From contig CM034315.1 of assembly GCA_019925795.1 (NCBI GenBank), positions 9,176,001 to 9,240,000 on the forward strand: a DNA stretch of 64,000 nt, read 5' to 3'. The position numbers were made by a program, and so were the translations under genes. Source of the stretch: Dendrobium chrysotoxum (taxonomy: Eukaryota > Streptophyta > Magnoliopsida > Asparagales > Orchidaceae). Positions within the stretch are counted from its first letter, which is position 1. Each line of letters opens with the position of its first letter. The notes under the pieces were generated by a model. That model made no database searches. It was not told the DNA's origin and saw only the letters and a list, made by a program, of their open reading frames with translations. Shown in pieces: positions 45,278-56,417 of this stretch.

Positions 45278-46828
45278 TGATATATCTTAAAAAAATTATT
45301 TTGATCGGGCACGAATCTCAAAGCAAAATCAAGTTGGAAACTTTAAAAATTAAATCAGAAACCGTCTGAACTCCGATTTCAGTAAACTTATAGTCAAACT
45401 GAGTGTCTCTGAAATACGAACCCAACAACACCAAATACAACTCAATCCGAGCCAAAATGGGTCCAAATCAATGACCTGAAGCACTTTTTGAAGGTTCAAA
45501 CTACAATTTGGATTACCAAACGGTTTCCAAACATGACATGCTTATAGTTGAATAGAGCGACTCGACGAGATGAATCCAACGAGCCCAAGTTCACAAAATT
45601 TTGATTTCATCAAGACATTCAAATGTTTAGCAAATGGTCCACGATCAAGGGATTCAACATCGGTCCTCCATCCAAACCACTCTCCAATTATCCTTGATCT
45701 TCCTTCTATTTACAGGCCATGCCACTATAAGAAATCTATAAATAGAGCCCCCCTTTCTCATGAAAGGGGACCCCAAGAGAAAGGAAGAGAAGTAATAGAG
45801 TGGTTAGAGATCGCCCTTGCCTCCTCGCTCCTCCTCGACCACCGCCCGGAGTTCCGTTGGAACACCAACTGATGCCGGAGTTCTGTCGGACCGCCACCTG
45901 ACGCCGGGCTTCTACCGGACCACCAAGTATCGCCCGGACTTCTGCCGGACCACCACCTAACGCCTGACTTCTACCGGACAACCACCTGACGTCCGGACTT
46001 CTGTCAGACAACCGAATAACGCCGGACTTCTACCGGACTTGCACCCGGCCACTTATAATCCTTCCTACCTCAATGATCGGATTACTACTTTTCTTACCTC
46101 CAACGTCTATCAACTACGGTCCTTCTGACCTCCATCGCCATACCAACTAAGGTCCTCCCGACCTCTGTCTAAATACTACGGTCTTTCTGACCTCCAACGC
46201 TTGTCAACTACAGTCCTTCTGACCTCCATCGCCCGACCAACTAAGGTCCACCCGACCTCTATCATTATATTATGGTCTTTCTAACCTCCAACACCTGTCA
46301 ACTACAGTCCTTCTGACCTCCGTCGCCCGACCAACTAAGGTCCTCCCGACCTCTGCCATCATACTACGGTCTTTTTTACCTCCAACGCCTGTCAACTATA
46401 ATCCTTCTGACCTCCGTCGCCCGGCCAACTAAGGTCCTCCCTACCTCTGTCATCATATTACGATCTTTCTGTCCTCTAATGCCTGTCGACTATGGTCTTT
46501 TCGACCTTCATCGTCTATCGACTATGGTCCTGCCGACCAAACAAACATATCTATGTTGATTATTGTAATTCCCACCATGTAATATGCTCTATATGATGTA
46601 TATTTGTGACATCAAACCAAGGCCTTCTCCTAAGGAAGGGCCTCATTTGTAATTGACTGCAAATATTAGTAGATTCATTCAAACTGGGCTAGGCTCCGTG
46701 GTTTTTCCCCTTTTATAGGGGTTTCCACATAAAAACTCTGATGTCTCATATAAATGCAACACCCTCTCTTTTATCTATATGCGTGCTATTATATTTTTCT
46801 ATCATCGTGAATACTCCAGGATGCAACA
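45278..46828 (+). repeat. 5' LTR of a Tat-like Gypsy element
   Basis: It begins TGATATATCTTAAAA and ends GGATGCAACA and is followed at once by the primer binding site. The TATA box TATAAATAG lies near 45736-45746. A GGACTTCTRCCGGAC minisatellite (45840-46040) and a 94-bp tandem array (46080-46530) make this LTR about 500 bases longer than its relatives. The left junction interrupts B3-block sequence after CATAATCATTAC. Confidence 0.88.
46080..46530. repeat. 94-bp tandem array within the LTR
   Basis: The word CCTCCAAC recurs at 46191, 46285 and 46379 with an exact 94-base period. In total four to five units of alternating GGTCCTTCTGACCTCC and GGTCCTCCCGACCTC words are present. Other LTRs of the family in this window lack the array. 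Confidence 0.9.
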
Positions 46829-46850
46829 GTTTGGCGCTTTCTGTGGGAAC
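46829..46850 (+). promoter_or_regulatory. primer binding site
   Basis: GTTTGGCGCTTTCTGTGGGA follows the LTR directly and matches the site of the young element (GTTTGGCGCCGTCTGTGGGA) except for two bases. Confidence 0.8.
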
Positions 46851-47459
46851 ATGGGTAATTTTTGTCATTCATGTCAACTTCCTGACATCAGCTATTGCTA
46901 CATCAATTTTATGGGAATCAGATACGAACTAGGGGGCAACCTTTACTCCAATTGTGGTCAAGAAGATTCCTCCAATTCTTTCAATATCAAGATGATATTT
47001 CAGAAAACTCTCAACAAATGTAAGGATGCTTCCAATAAATTTCAGGTCATGCATATTATTATCTATCGAGGTGCGTAGGCGAAAGCCGCTATCCTTAATG
47101 GTTAATCGTATGTATGATCTAATCTGCCCTCCTATTGGCCCACTAGCAAAGAGTGCAAAGGCCTACGATCATTTTGTCCTACGAGATAGTGCAATTGTTC
47201 CCCTTTGCAACTCTATTCCCCCGCACAGTGGTGTCCTTTTGGAGGTCCATAACCCTAAGCATTAAGGACTTCGTTATACAGAATGAAAATATCCCTCAAA
47301 GGCTTCCTCTGTGGAAGACCTTACTTATGTCTCTAAATTAGACAAACACCCTTCAAGAACTATCCAGATTGGGTCTTTGCTCTTGGATAAAGAGAAGAAA
47401 TAAATACGTAGACTTTTTAGGTATAAATTAGGATATTTTTGCATAGAGTTCAGTCGATA

Positions 47460-48040
47460 TGCTTGAAATTAACCCAGTGATAATTATACACTCCCTCAAA
47501 GTAAGCCCAACATGTAAGTTAGTTATTCATAAGAAAAGAAATTTTACATTAGATCTCTAGAAAACGATCGAACAGGAAGTATATAAGCTCTTATTGTTTG
47601 GATTTATACGTGAAGTGCAGTGCACTATCCCACCTGGTTGGCAAACTTTGTCATAGTATGAAAAACTAGTGGAGCTTAGAGAATATGCGTGAACTATACA
47701 ACCTCAATAAAGCCTGGCCAAAGGAAATCTTTCTTCTTCCTCATGTTGACCAACTGGTCGATACCACATCTGAACACCAAATGCTGAGTTTTAGGGATGC
47801 CAACTTTGGTTACAATCAAACAAAGATGAATCCTGTATATGAGGATGCAATGACCTTTCAAATAAATAAATGGCTATACTGCAATCTGGTCATGCCATTT
47901 AGACTGAAGAATACTAGAGCCACCTATCAACGTCTCATGAATAAGATTTTTAAAGACCTTATTGGGTGCACTATGGAAGTACATGTCAATAATATACTGG
48001 TGAAAGTCTTAAAAAACCATAACATATTTCTGACTTAAAA
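47460..48040 (+). pseudogene. Gypsy reverse transcriptase, inactive
   Basis: The frame at 47685-48038 reads LNKAWPKEIFLLPHVDQLVD, then MLSFRDANFGYNQTKM, LYCNLVMPFRLKNTRATYQR and MEVHVNNILVK. The catalytic YVDD of Gypsy RT is HVNN here, so both aspartates are lost. The preceding 200 bases encode a degenerate N-terminal RT part (GFIREV near 47600) with stops. Sequence to 48450 continues RT in broken frames. Confidence 0.85.
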
Positions 48041-48447
48041 TATATGCAACTCAATCCTATTAAATGTTCTTTTGGAGTCGCTTCAAAAAAATTCTTGGGA
48101 TTCATGATAAGCCACCGAGGGATTGAGGCCATTCCTAAAAAAATCAAGGCACTAAGAGATATGGTGCCCCTAAAAAATATCAAAGAGGTCTAGATACTAA
48201 ATAGCAGGTTACAACACTGTCTTATTTTTTAGCCCGCTCAGGGGATAAATATCTGTCTTTATTCAAGATATTGAGAGGTGCTCATAGCTCGGGGTTCCAA
48301 TAGACTAAAGAATGCCAAGAAGCTTTTGAATAGCTTAGAAGATATTTGGCAACGCCACCACTACTTTTAAAATCATTATAGGGAGAAAAGGTATACCTAT
48401 ATCTAGCTATCTCTTCATATGCTATAAGCTCGATCTTAGTTCGAAAA

Positions 48448-49140
48448 GTGAATGTTGCACAACATCCCATATATTATGTTAGTAAGATCCTATCTAAAAT
48501 AGAGGGATACTATTCACTAACAGATAAAACAACATTGGCGTTAGTCTATTCACACAGAAAACTACGCCCATACTTTCAAGCACATATAATTGGGATCTAT
48601 ATAAATCTCTTATTAAAAAATATCATTTAAAAGTTAGAAGTGTCCAGTAGACTAATCAAGTGGTCGGTAGAACTAGGAGAATTCAACATCCACTACTTGT
48701 CTAGACCCGACATCAAGTCTCAATTACTTATGGACTTTATGGTTGAGTGCACCATCCCTACCTCTGACGAGCCACCAGTTACTTCTCCTTCTCCCCCGTG
48801 CTGGATACTATATATTGATGGAACTTCTAAAAGTTCTGGCACTAGAGCTAAAATTTTATTAATCTCCCTGCAGCAAGTTACTCTTGAGTATGGGCTCCAA
48901 CTGATGTTCCCTGTAGTGAATAATGTTGCCAAATATAAAGCCCTCATTACCAGGTTGAGGCTGACTATCGACTGTGAAGTAGAAAACTTAGTGATTCACT
49001 TCGATTCGCAACTGGTTGTCTCCAAGGTGGAGAAAGAATTTGATGTCCATAACCTACATTTGACCCAATATTGCAATATGGTAAAGTTGCTCTTGGTCCA
49101 CATAAAGAAGTATCATATCATCTATATCCTCCAAGAGTAG
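48448..49140 (+). pseudogene. Gypsy RNase H region
   Basis: It starts with PIYYVSKILSKIEGYYSLTD and RKLRPYFQAHI, and continues after a stop in an open stretch at 48640-49140. That stretch contains LIKWSVELGEFNIHYLSRPD and PCWILYIDGTSKSSGTRAKI (RNase H, first aspartate). VAKYKALITRLRLTIDC follows, where the usual catalytic EYEAL glutamate is replaced by Lys. VIHFDSQLVV keeps the next aspartate. Confidence 0.85.
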
Positions 49141-52100
49141 AATGCACGGGCAGATGCCCTCTTTAAAATTGTTGTATCAATAACTAGAGACCTCTTTAAG
49201 AGAGTATATCGAAGAAAGTCACTTCTTGAGCATCCAAAGTTTGTGGGTCATATAGTCGATTGACGAACCAAAAGAGGCTTCTTGGATCAATGTTATCTTG
49301 TCCTTATAAGATGGTGTGATGCTTATAGATCCAATAGTTACAACATGACTTCAAAGCCAGGAAACAAACGTCACTATAATTGATGGAGACTTGTACAAAT
49401 GAGCCTTCATTGGACTATACCTCAAGTGCCCCCCACCTTTAGAAATTGATTATGTGCTTCAAGAAGTTTATTCGGGGATATGTAAAGAACACCTGGGGGG
49501 AAGAGCATTAGCTTACAAGATTATGAGACAAAAATTTTATTGGCCATAATTAAATAAGATATGCTCGAATTCACACAGAAGTGCAAAAATTATCAATTAC
49601 ATTCCAATCTCTCCCTTTTGACAGCTATAGAACTTTCATCATTCTAGAGCCCATGACCTTTAACGCAATGGGAAATTGACATAATGAGACCTTTCCCTAT
49701 AGCTAATGAATAATAAAAATTCATCATCCTAGTTGTAGACTATTTAACCAAATTGGCAGAGACATTACACTTGATAATGATTATAAAAGTCAATGCCAAA
49801 TAATTTATATGGAAGAATAATCTGTCATTTTGGCATTCTCGCAAAGATCATCATCGAGAATAAAACTCAAATTTTTGAAAAAATCTTTACATTTTTTGTT
49901 AAGTTTTTTATATCCAACTGGTGCACGCAACCATAACACAGATAAATGGAGGTTACAAATTGAATAATATTAAAAGGATTGAAGACACACCTATGGAAGG
50001 TTAGGGGGCAATGGGTTGAGAAACTCTCAAATGTCCTCTGAGCTTATTATACCACTACAGGAGGTAACAGGAAAGGACCCCCAACGTAACAAAATTTCTC
50101 CCCTTTGGGAAGGTCTTTATTTAGTGGCAACCATGATTAAGCTCGAAACTTTCAAGTTAAAGGACGCTGATGAAAAAATTCTCCCTCAAACTTGAAACAC
50201 TGGAAATCTTTGCAAGTATTATCAGCGGATGATTATAGTTTTACTTATCTTATATCTTATATTTCATCTAACTTGAGTGTCATGTAATTCATGTATCTAT
50301 GTACCTCTTCTATGTTGAGTGTTGTGTAACTCTTATATCCCTAAGTTGTACCAAGCAAGTGTTATATTATCTTATATAATATAGTGATGTATTGTTTTCT
50401 CCTTATTGGTATTATCTTCTTCTTCTTCAAAAATATCATAATGATACTCTAAAGCAAATAACCAAAATCTAATTTTTTATCCTTGATTCGAAAAACACAA
50501 AATCTTCATTGTATCTTAATCACTGAGTGGTCAATCCCAATGGGACTTGATCTGACCTCTTATATACAAGTTAATGTCATCAAGCAATGATTTGACTAAC
50601 AATTATGAATATGTCAAACATCCTAGGAGAATGTCTATCACATTCGCTCAAGCTAAGTGAGTTCATTGAAATATTTTTTGCCATCCAACGTAAAATAAAA
50701 TAAAGACCATCAAATAAGTTCCATATATAAAAATGGGTATTAATAACTTTTGTATATCATAAAAAGATCACATACACTATATAAGAACATAAACTTCTGA
50801 TACATATAACAATAAAAAAAAAGTGATACAACCAGTGGTAAAGAAATACTACAAAATCTCAACATCTTCATCCTCACTGGTAAAGACTTTCTTCAGCTCA
50901 CTTTCACTATCATCCTCGCTTGAATCATTGAAGGAGAATCATTGGAAATTCGATTAGCAACCGGTTGTCTCCAAGGTGGAGAAAGAATTTGATGCCCATA
51001 ACCTACATTTGACCCAATATTGCAATATGGTAAAGTTGCTCTTGGTCCACATAAAGAAGTATCATATCATCTATATCCTCCAAGAGTAGAATGCACGGGC
51101 AGATGCCCTCTTTAAAATTGTTGTATCAATAACTAGAGACCTCTTTAAGAGAGTATATCGAAGAAAGTCACTTCTTGAGCATCCAAAGTTTGTGGGTCAT
51201 ATAGTCGATTGACGAACCAAAAGAGGCTTCTTGGATCAATGTTATCTTGTCCTTATAAGATGGTGTGATGCTTATAGATCCAATAGTTACAACATGACTC
51301 CAGAGCCAGGAAACAAACGTCACTATAATTGATGGAGACTTGTACAAATGAGCCTTCATTGGACTATACCTCAAGTGCCCCCCACCTTTAGAAACTGATT
51401 ATATGCTTCAAGAAGTTTATTCGGGGATATGTAAAGAACACCTGGGGGGAAGAGCATTAGCTTACAAGATTATGAGACAAAGATTTTATTGGCCACAATT
51501 AAATAAGATATGCTCGAATTCACACAGAAGTGCAAAAATTATCAATTACATTCCAATCTCTCCCTTTTGACAGCTATAGAACTTTCATCATTCTAGAGCC
51601 CATGACCTTTAACGCAATGGGAAATTGACATAATGAGACCTTTCCCTATAGCTAATGAATAATAAAAATTCATCATCCTAGCTGTAGACTATTTAACCAA
51701 ATTGGCAGAGACATCACACTTGATAATGATTATAAAAGTCAATGCTAAATAATTTATATGGAAGAATAATCTGTCATTTTGGCATTCTCGCAAAGATCAT
51801 CATCGAGAATAAAACTCAAATTTTTGAAAAAATCTTTACATTTTTTGTTAAGTTTTTTATATCCAACTGGTGCACGCAACCATAACACAGATAAATGGAG
51901 GTTACAAATTGAATAATATTAAAAGGATTGAAGACACGCCTATGGAAGGTTAGGGGGCAATGGGCTGAGAAACTCTCAAATGTCCTCTGAGCTTATTATA
52001 CCACTACAGGAGGTAACAGGAAAGGACCCCCAACGTAACAAAATTTCTCCCCTTTGGGAAGGTCTTTATTTAGTGGCAACCATGATCAAGCTCGAAACTT

Positions 52101-52893
52101 TCAAGTTAAAGGACGCTGATGAAAAAATGCTCCCTCAAACTTGAAACACTGGAAATCTTTGCAAGTATTATCAGTGGATGATTATAGTTTTACTTATCTT
52201 ATATATTATATTTCATCTAACTTGAGTGTCATGTAATTCATGTATCTATGTACCTCTTCTATGTTGAGTGTTGTGTAACTCTTATATCCCTAAGTTGTAC
52301 CAAGCAACTGTTATATTATCTTATATAATATAGTGATGTATTGTTTTCTCCTTATTGGTATTATCTTCTTCTTCTTCAAAAATATCATAATGATACTCTA
52401 AAGCAAATAACCAAAATCTATTTTTTTATCCTTGATTCAAAACACACAAAATCTTCATTGTATCTTAATCACTGAGTGGTCAATCCTAGAGGGACTTGAT
52501 CTGACCTCTTATATACAGGTCAATGTCATCAAGCAATGATTTAACTAACAATTATGAATATGTCAAACATCCTAGGAGAATGTCTATTACATTCGCTCAA
52601 GCTAAGTGAGTTCATTGAAATATTTTTTGCCATCCAACGTAAAATAAAATAAAGACCATCAAATAAGTTCCATATATAAAAATGGGTATTAATAACTTTT
52701 GTATATCATAAAAAGATCACATACACTATATAAGAACATAAACTTCTGATACATATAACAATAAAAAAAAAGTGATACAACCAGTGGTAAAGAAATACTA
52801 CAAAATCTCAACATCTTCATCCTCACTGGTAAAGACTTTCTTCAGCTCACTTTCACTATCATCCTCGCTTGAATTTGAAGGAGGATCATTGGA
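49003..52893 (+). repeat. 1.95-kb tandem duplication inside the Gypsy element
   Basis: 49003-50944 and 50952-52893 are near-identical at a constant offset of 1949 bases, e.g. GGTTGTCTCCAAGGTGGAGA at 49014 and 50963. Each unit runs from the end of RNase H through integrase and the 3' non-coding segment into the C-terminal end of the antisense ORF. The copies differ at scattered single bases. Confidence 0.95.
49400..50150 (+). pseudogene. Gypsy integrase, decayed (first of two tandem copies)
   Basis: It contains YVLQEVYSGICKEHLGGRAL and AYKIMRQKFYWP, the H2C2 region of Tat integrases, with a TAA directly after FYWP. Downstream core sequence is recognisable only in pieces. The second copy at 51349-52099 has the same stops plus a few own changes. 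Confidence 0.75.
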
Positions 52894-54720
52894 TGCATGG
52901 CTAGGCGTCAACCCATCAACTTCAACTCCAGTTTTACGCTGTACCAAGCAAACTCCTTTCAGATTGCCATGGATAAAGCCTTCTTCAATGCACTATTGCT
53001 CCAAGGCCTTCACTTCTATAACATATATGTGATCGCAAGCCTCCTGAATATGATCTTGAATTATACCCTTAAAGGCTACTGACTTCTTAAAATCTTCAAT
53101 GGTTTTTGAAGATAATAATTCTGATCTAGATTGGACTTCGACAAAGTAATTTCTTTTCAGATAAAAGGCTCTGAAATCTCTTATTTTCATCATCAAGGGT
53201 TGTTATCTTCTCCACAATGGTTTGTTGGTCCTTTACATACTGATTGATCATCATCTGTGCATCCACCAGTTTAATGTGGATTCGATCCATCTATTAATTA
53301 TGCAAAGAAGTAGAAGTTACCATGGTCGCCAATTCAGCCCTGCATTCTGCTAACTGTTCTTTCACTATCTTCATTTCTTTGATCTTGCCATCATATTTTT
53401 GCTTATAATCTCCTTAAAGATATTTAACTTTCACAAATTTGTTATTCCAATCATTCAAGGTCAAAGTTAGCTAAACTTCAAGATCCATACACTGCAATAA
53501 TTGAAAAAATAAGATAATATCTATAAGAGACATATCTTTATAGATATACAAAAAGCAGTGCAAAAAAAAGCTACTCACCAAATCATCAGCTCGTCAACAT
53601 TTGATGCACTAGTAATTCAAAATATCTTCCGGGATATGTAACTTGAAAGGAGAAGAATCTTTATGACATTGGCCAATACTTACTAAAGTTTCCTCCATCT
53701 TCTTCTTCTTGGACGAGGCTTGTGGATCATCATTACTTACTAATCATTTAGGGGGGAACTTTGAAAGTATGGATAGATATTTCTTGAACTTTTACTGACT
53801 TCTTTAGCATAATCGAATGAGATCTCCTTGTCTGAAAAAATAATCCAACTTTGAACAGATGTTCTTCCTTTACATAATTACCTAGATAACATACCTCATA
53901 GAGAAGATTATCAATATCAAGAATGCTGAGCATTTCTAATATATCTCATGCTCTAGTATGAAGGGGAACAATCATATCCTTCAACTTTTCTCATTTTCCC
54001 AAAAGATTCCAATCATTCTTTACAAAAAAGAATCCATTAGCCCAGCTCTTTGATAGGTCTCGAGTATGAATATCTAACCGTTTATCTGAATATGATATAA
54101 CTCTATGTGTTACAAGTAAGTTGACCCATCCAAGAGAAGCATTCTGGTGTCAACACTGCTCCTTGATCTCTAAAAAATATAATTAATCACACTGCAATTG
54201 ACATGGTTATGTATGAAAATTAGGATAGACTCACTCCATATATAACTGAAATATCAACTAACTTCGAAGGAGGTGGAAATCATAGCCCGCTCGCATACTG
54301 ATCACATAAATACTTAGATATCCTTGAGGAGGAAAATATGTCCGATCAGATTTTTCTGGCACCTTCATTACAAGATCAATAGGGAAATAAAATTTCTTTT
54401 GAAATATGATAAAAAATCACTGGTAATTATGGATACCACATCGTTATCCTTTACCACCTTATGAGTCTTTAGGGTGTCACTTTGAGCAGTGGATCGTTGA
54501 TCTCCTTTGGTCCTAAAAATTTTGTGGGAGGAAGGATCACCCATTTGAACTTCTACAAAAAAGATGGGCACTAAAATTTGATAGGGGATGCCGCCTATCA
54601 AAGATAATGAAATGCCTCTAAAGTGAAGAAGAAATATGGGGGAAAAATAAAAAAAAGATAAGAACATTCTATTTCTACACAATGAGGGGCACTTGAACTT
54701 GATAGGGAATGCCACCTATT
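52780..54720 (-). pseudogene. antisense ORF relic (gypsy-type transposase family, PF04195-like)
   Basis: On the minus strand, in broken frames, I read FPPQGYLSIYVISMRAGYDF at about 54330-54280 and SWANGFFFVKNDW near 54040. Next come a Lys/Glu-rich coiled-coil-like stretch near 53450-53320 (KIKEMKIVKEQLAECRAEL) and FRAFYLKRNYFVEVQSRSEL at 53170. The C terminus is acidic, SEDDSESELKKVFTSEDEDV (about 52860-52800). This resembles the antisense gene that many Tat-type elements carry before the 3' LTR, annotated as putative gypsy-type transposon protein. Several stops show it is dead. The family assignment rests on the RAGYDF and WANGFFFV words only. Confidence 0.6.
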
Positions 54721-54820
54721 TAAAACAGTGGAGGCCTCTACTGTAAGAAGACTGGAGGAAGAGAGGAGAAGGGGAAGAGGTGCAGTTCTTCCCTTAACCC
54801 CAGGGGGTATTTATAGGATC

Positions 54821-54834
54821 GGGGGGGGGGGGGG
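54821..54834. repeat. G14 homopolymer
   Basis: An uninterrupted run of 14 G sits within GATC-G14-ATTGG, at the TATTTATAGGATC boundary of the antisense region. It is a likely length-variable or sequencing-sensitive site. Confidence 0.85.
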
Positions 54835-55286
54835 ATTGGTTTCTAGAAATTTTTTGAATTTATTTAAACTTTTTTCAAATTTTTTTAGAATATTTTTAAA
54901 ATTTTTGAACTTTTCTAAAAAAGAAAAGAAATTGAATAATTGATAACCAGTTATAACTGCCTTCCAAACCACACCCCACAAAGTGCCGCGCCTATTCACC
55001 AGTGCAATAGCGCGAGCCCACTGGTTCAGCCGCCAATACTCATCCAAGCCCAAATTTTGGCCTAGACAGTCTGATTCGAAAATTCTGGGGGTCCCCGTAA
55101 TCATTTTTTGACATTCTTGACTGAATTTTTGCACTTTCAGAGTTAAACAAAGCTTCTACAATCAATTTCAAGTTTGATTAAAAGTTTTGGATCAAAAATT
55201 TCTAACAATTTTTGTCCCGACCAATGAGCTGACCTCAGAATAATCGAAAATTATAATTAAGGGTATTTTGTTTAGTTCACAACCTC

Positions 55287-55302
55287 GAGGGGAGGTCTAC
55301 GT
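55287..55302 (+). promoter_or_regulatory. polypurine tract before the 3' LTR
   Basis: CGAGGGGAGGTCTACGT precedes the LTR start TGACATCTAGGG at 55313, the position expected for plus-strand priming. Confidence 0.55.
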
Positions 55303-55312
55303 TGACATCTAG

Positions 55313-56417
55313 GGAGCAAAATTAAGTTAAAGCTCTCGAAAGTAAATTTGGAGCCGTATGAACTCTCATTTCACAAAAGTTGTTGTCGAATTGAACATCT
55401 CAAAAAAATGAACCCAACTACACTAAATTTAATCCAATACAAGCCCAAATGGGTCCAAATCGAAAGCCTGAAGCACATTTAAAAGATTCAAAGTATAAAT
55501 TGGATGTCCAAATAATATTTAAATGTGACATTCTTATAGTAAAATCGAGCGGCTCAATAGGATGAATTCAAGGAGCCTAAGATCGATGAATTCTAACATC
55601 ATTAAGACACTCAAATGATCAATAAATTATCTATAATCAAGGAAATCAATATTGACCGTCCATTAAAAACACTCTTAATATGACCCTAATATTCTCCCTA
55701 TTTATTAGCCATGCTACTCCTAGAAAATTATAAATAGACCCCTCAATCTTCATTAAAGGGAGGCAAGTAAGAGCAAGAAGTGAAGAGAGGAAGATAAATT
55801 TGGAGCTCGCTTGTCACCAGCCACTGATCATCTTCAGACTTTCACCCAGTCACCGATCATCACTGGACTTTCGTCTGACCATCAACAGTCGCTGGACTTT
55901 TGCCCGGCCACCAACCGTCGCTAGACTTCCCCCTGGCCACCGACCGTCATTAGACTTTCCCCTAGCCACCGACCATCGTCGAACTTCCCCCCAGCCACCG
56001 ACCATCATCGGATTTCCACCCGACCATCGACTGTCACTGGACCTCCACCCGATCAACGACCATTGTCGGACTTCTGCCTGTCCATCTACCAGCGCCGGAC
56101 TTCTGCTCGACAACTGTTGGACTTCCATTATACCACTGTTGGACCTCCTCCCAAACATCCACACGAAGTTCAACCCACTTCCCAAACTTTTGTAATCTAA
56201 TCATCCTCAAGTTTAGGGATGATTTTTATAATCCATTCAAATTCTAGTGGAATTATTTAATTGGGCATGGCTCCATGGGTTTTCCTCTTTTACATAATTT
56301 TTTACATAAAAATTTTGGTGTTTCTAATTTCTCTGTTTGTGTGCTGGGGTATCTGTGCAAGGCTTAGATGAAAGATTATTTTACTTTACCATCACGAATA
56401 TTCTAACATGCAATATA
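55313..56417 (+). repeat. 3' LTR of a Tat-like Gypsy element
   Basis: It starts TGACATCTAGGGAGCAAAA and ends ACATGCAA next to a short TA run. The TATA box lies near 55725-55735 and a GGACTTTCGYCYRGCCACC minisatellite at 55830-56130. It is far more similar to the inverted copy at 36005-37097 than to the LTR at 45278-46828. Confidence 0.85.

Larger units (their letters stand above)
46829..55312 (+). mobile_element. internal region of a decayed Tat-like Gypsy element
   Basis: Order on the plus strand: gag and protease remnants (46851-47400, unrecognisable in detail), RT, RNase H, integrase, a non-coding segment, an antisense ORF relic and a 3' polypurine tract before the LTR at 55313. The 11-kb span suits Tat elements, many of which carry an antisense ORF before the 3' LTR. 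The two LTRs are strongly diverged and no target duplication is shared. The sequence beyond 56417 is not the continuation of the site broken at 45278, so the element may be a recombinant of two copies. Confidence 0.75.

Noticed and set aside
55800..56195. 131-codon frame at the right LTR (and similar ones at 36276-36617, 33438-33685, 45736-46011 and 8153-8746)
   Set aside because: All are minisatellite translations inside LTRs or the element's internal repeat region.
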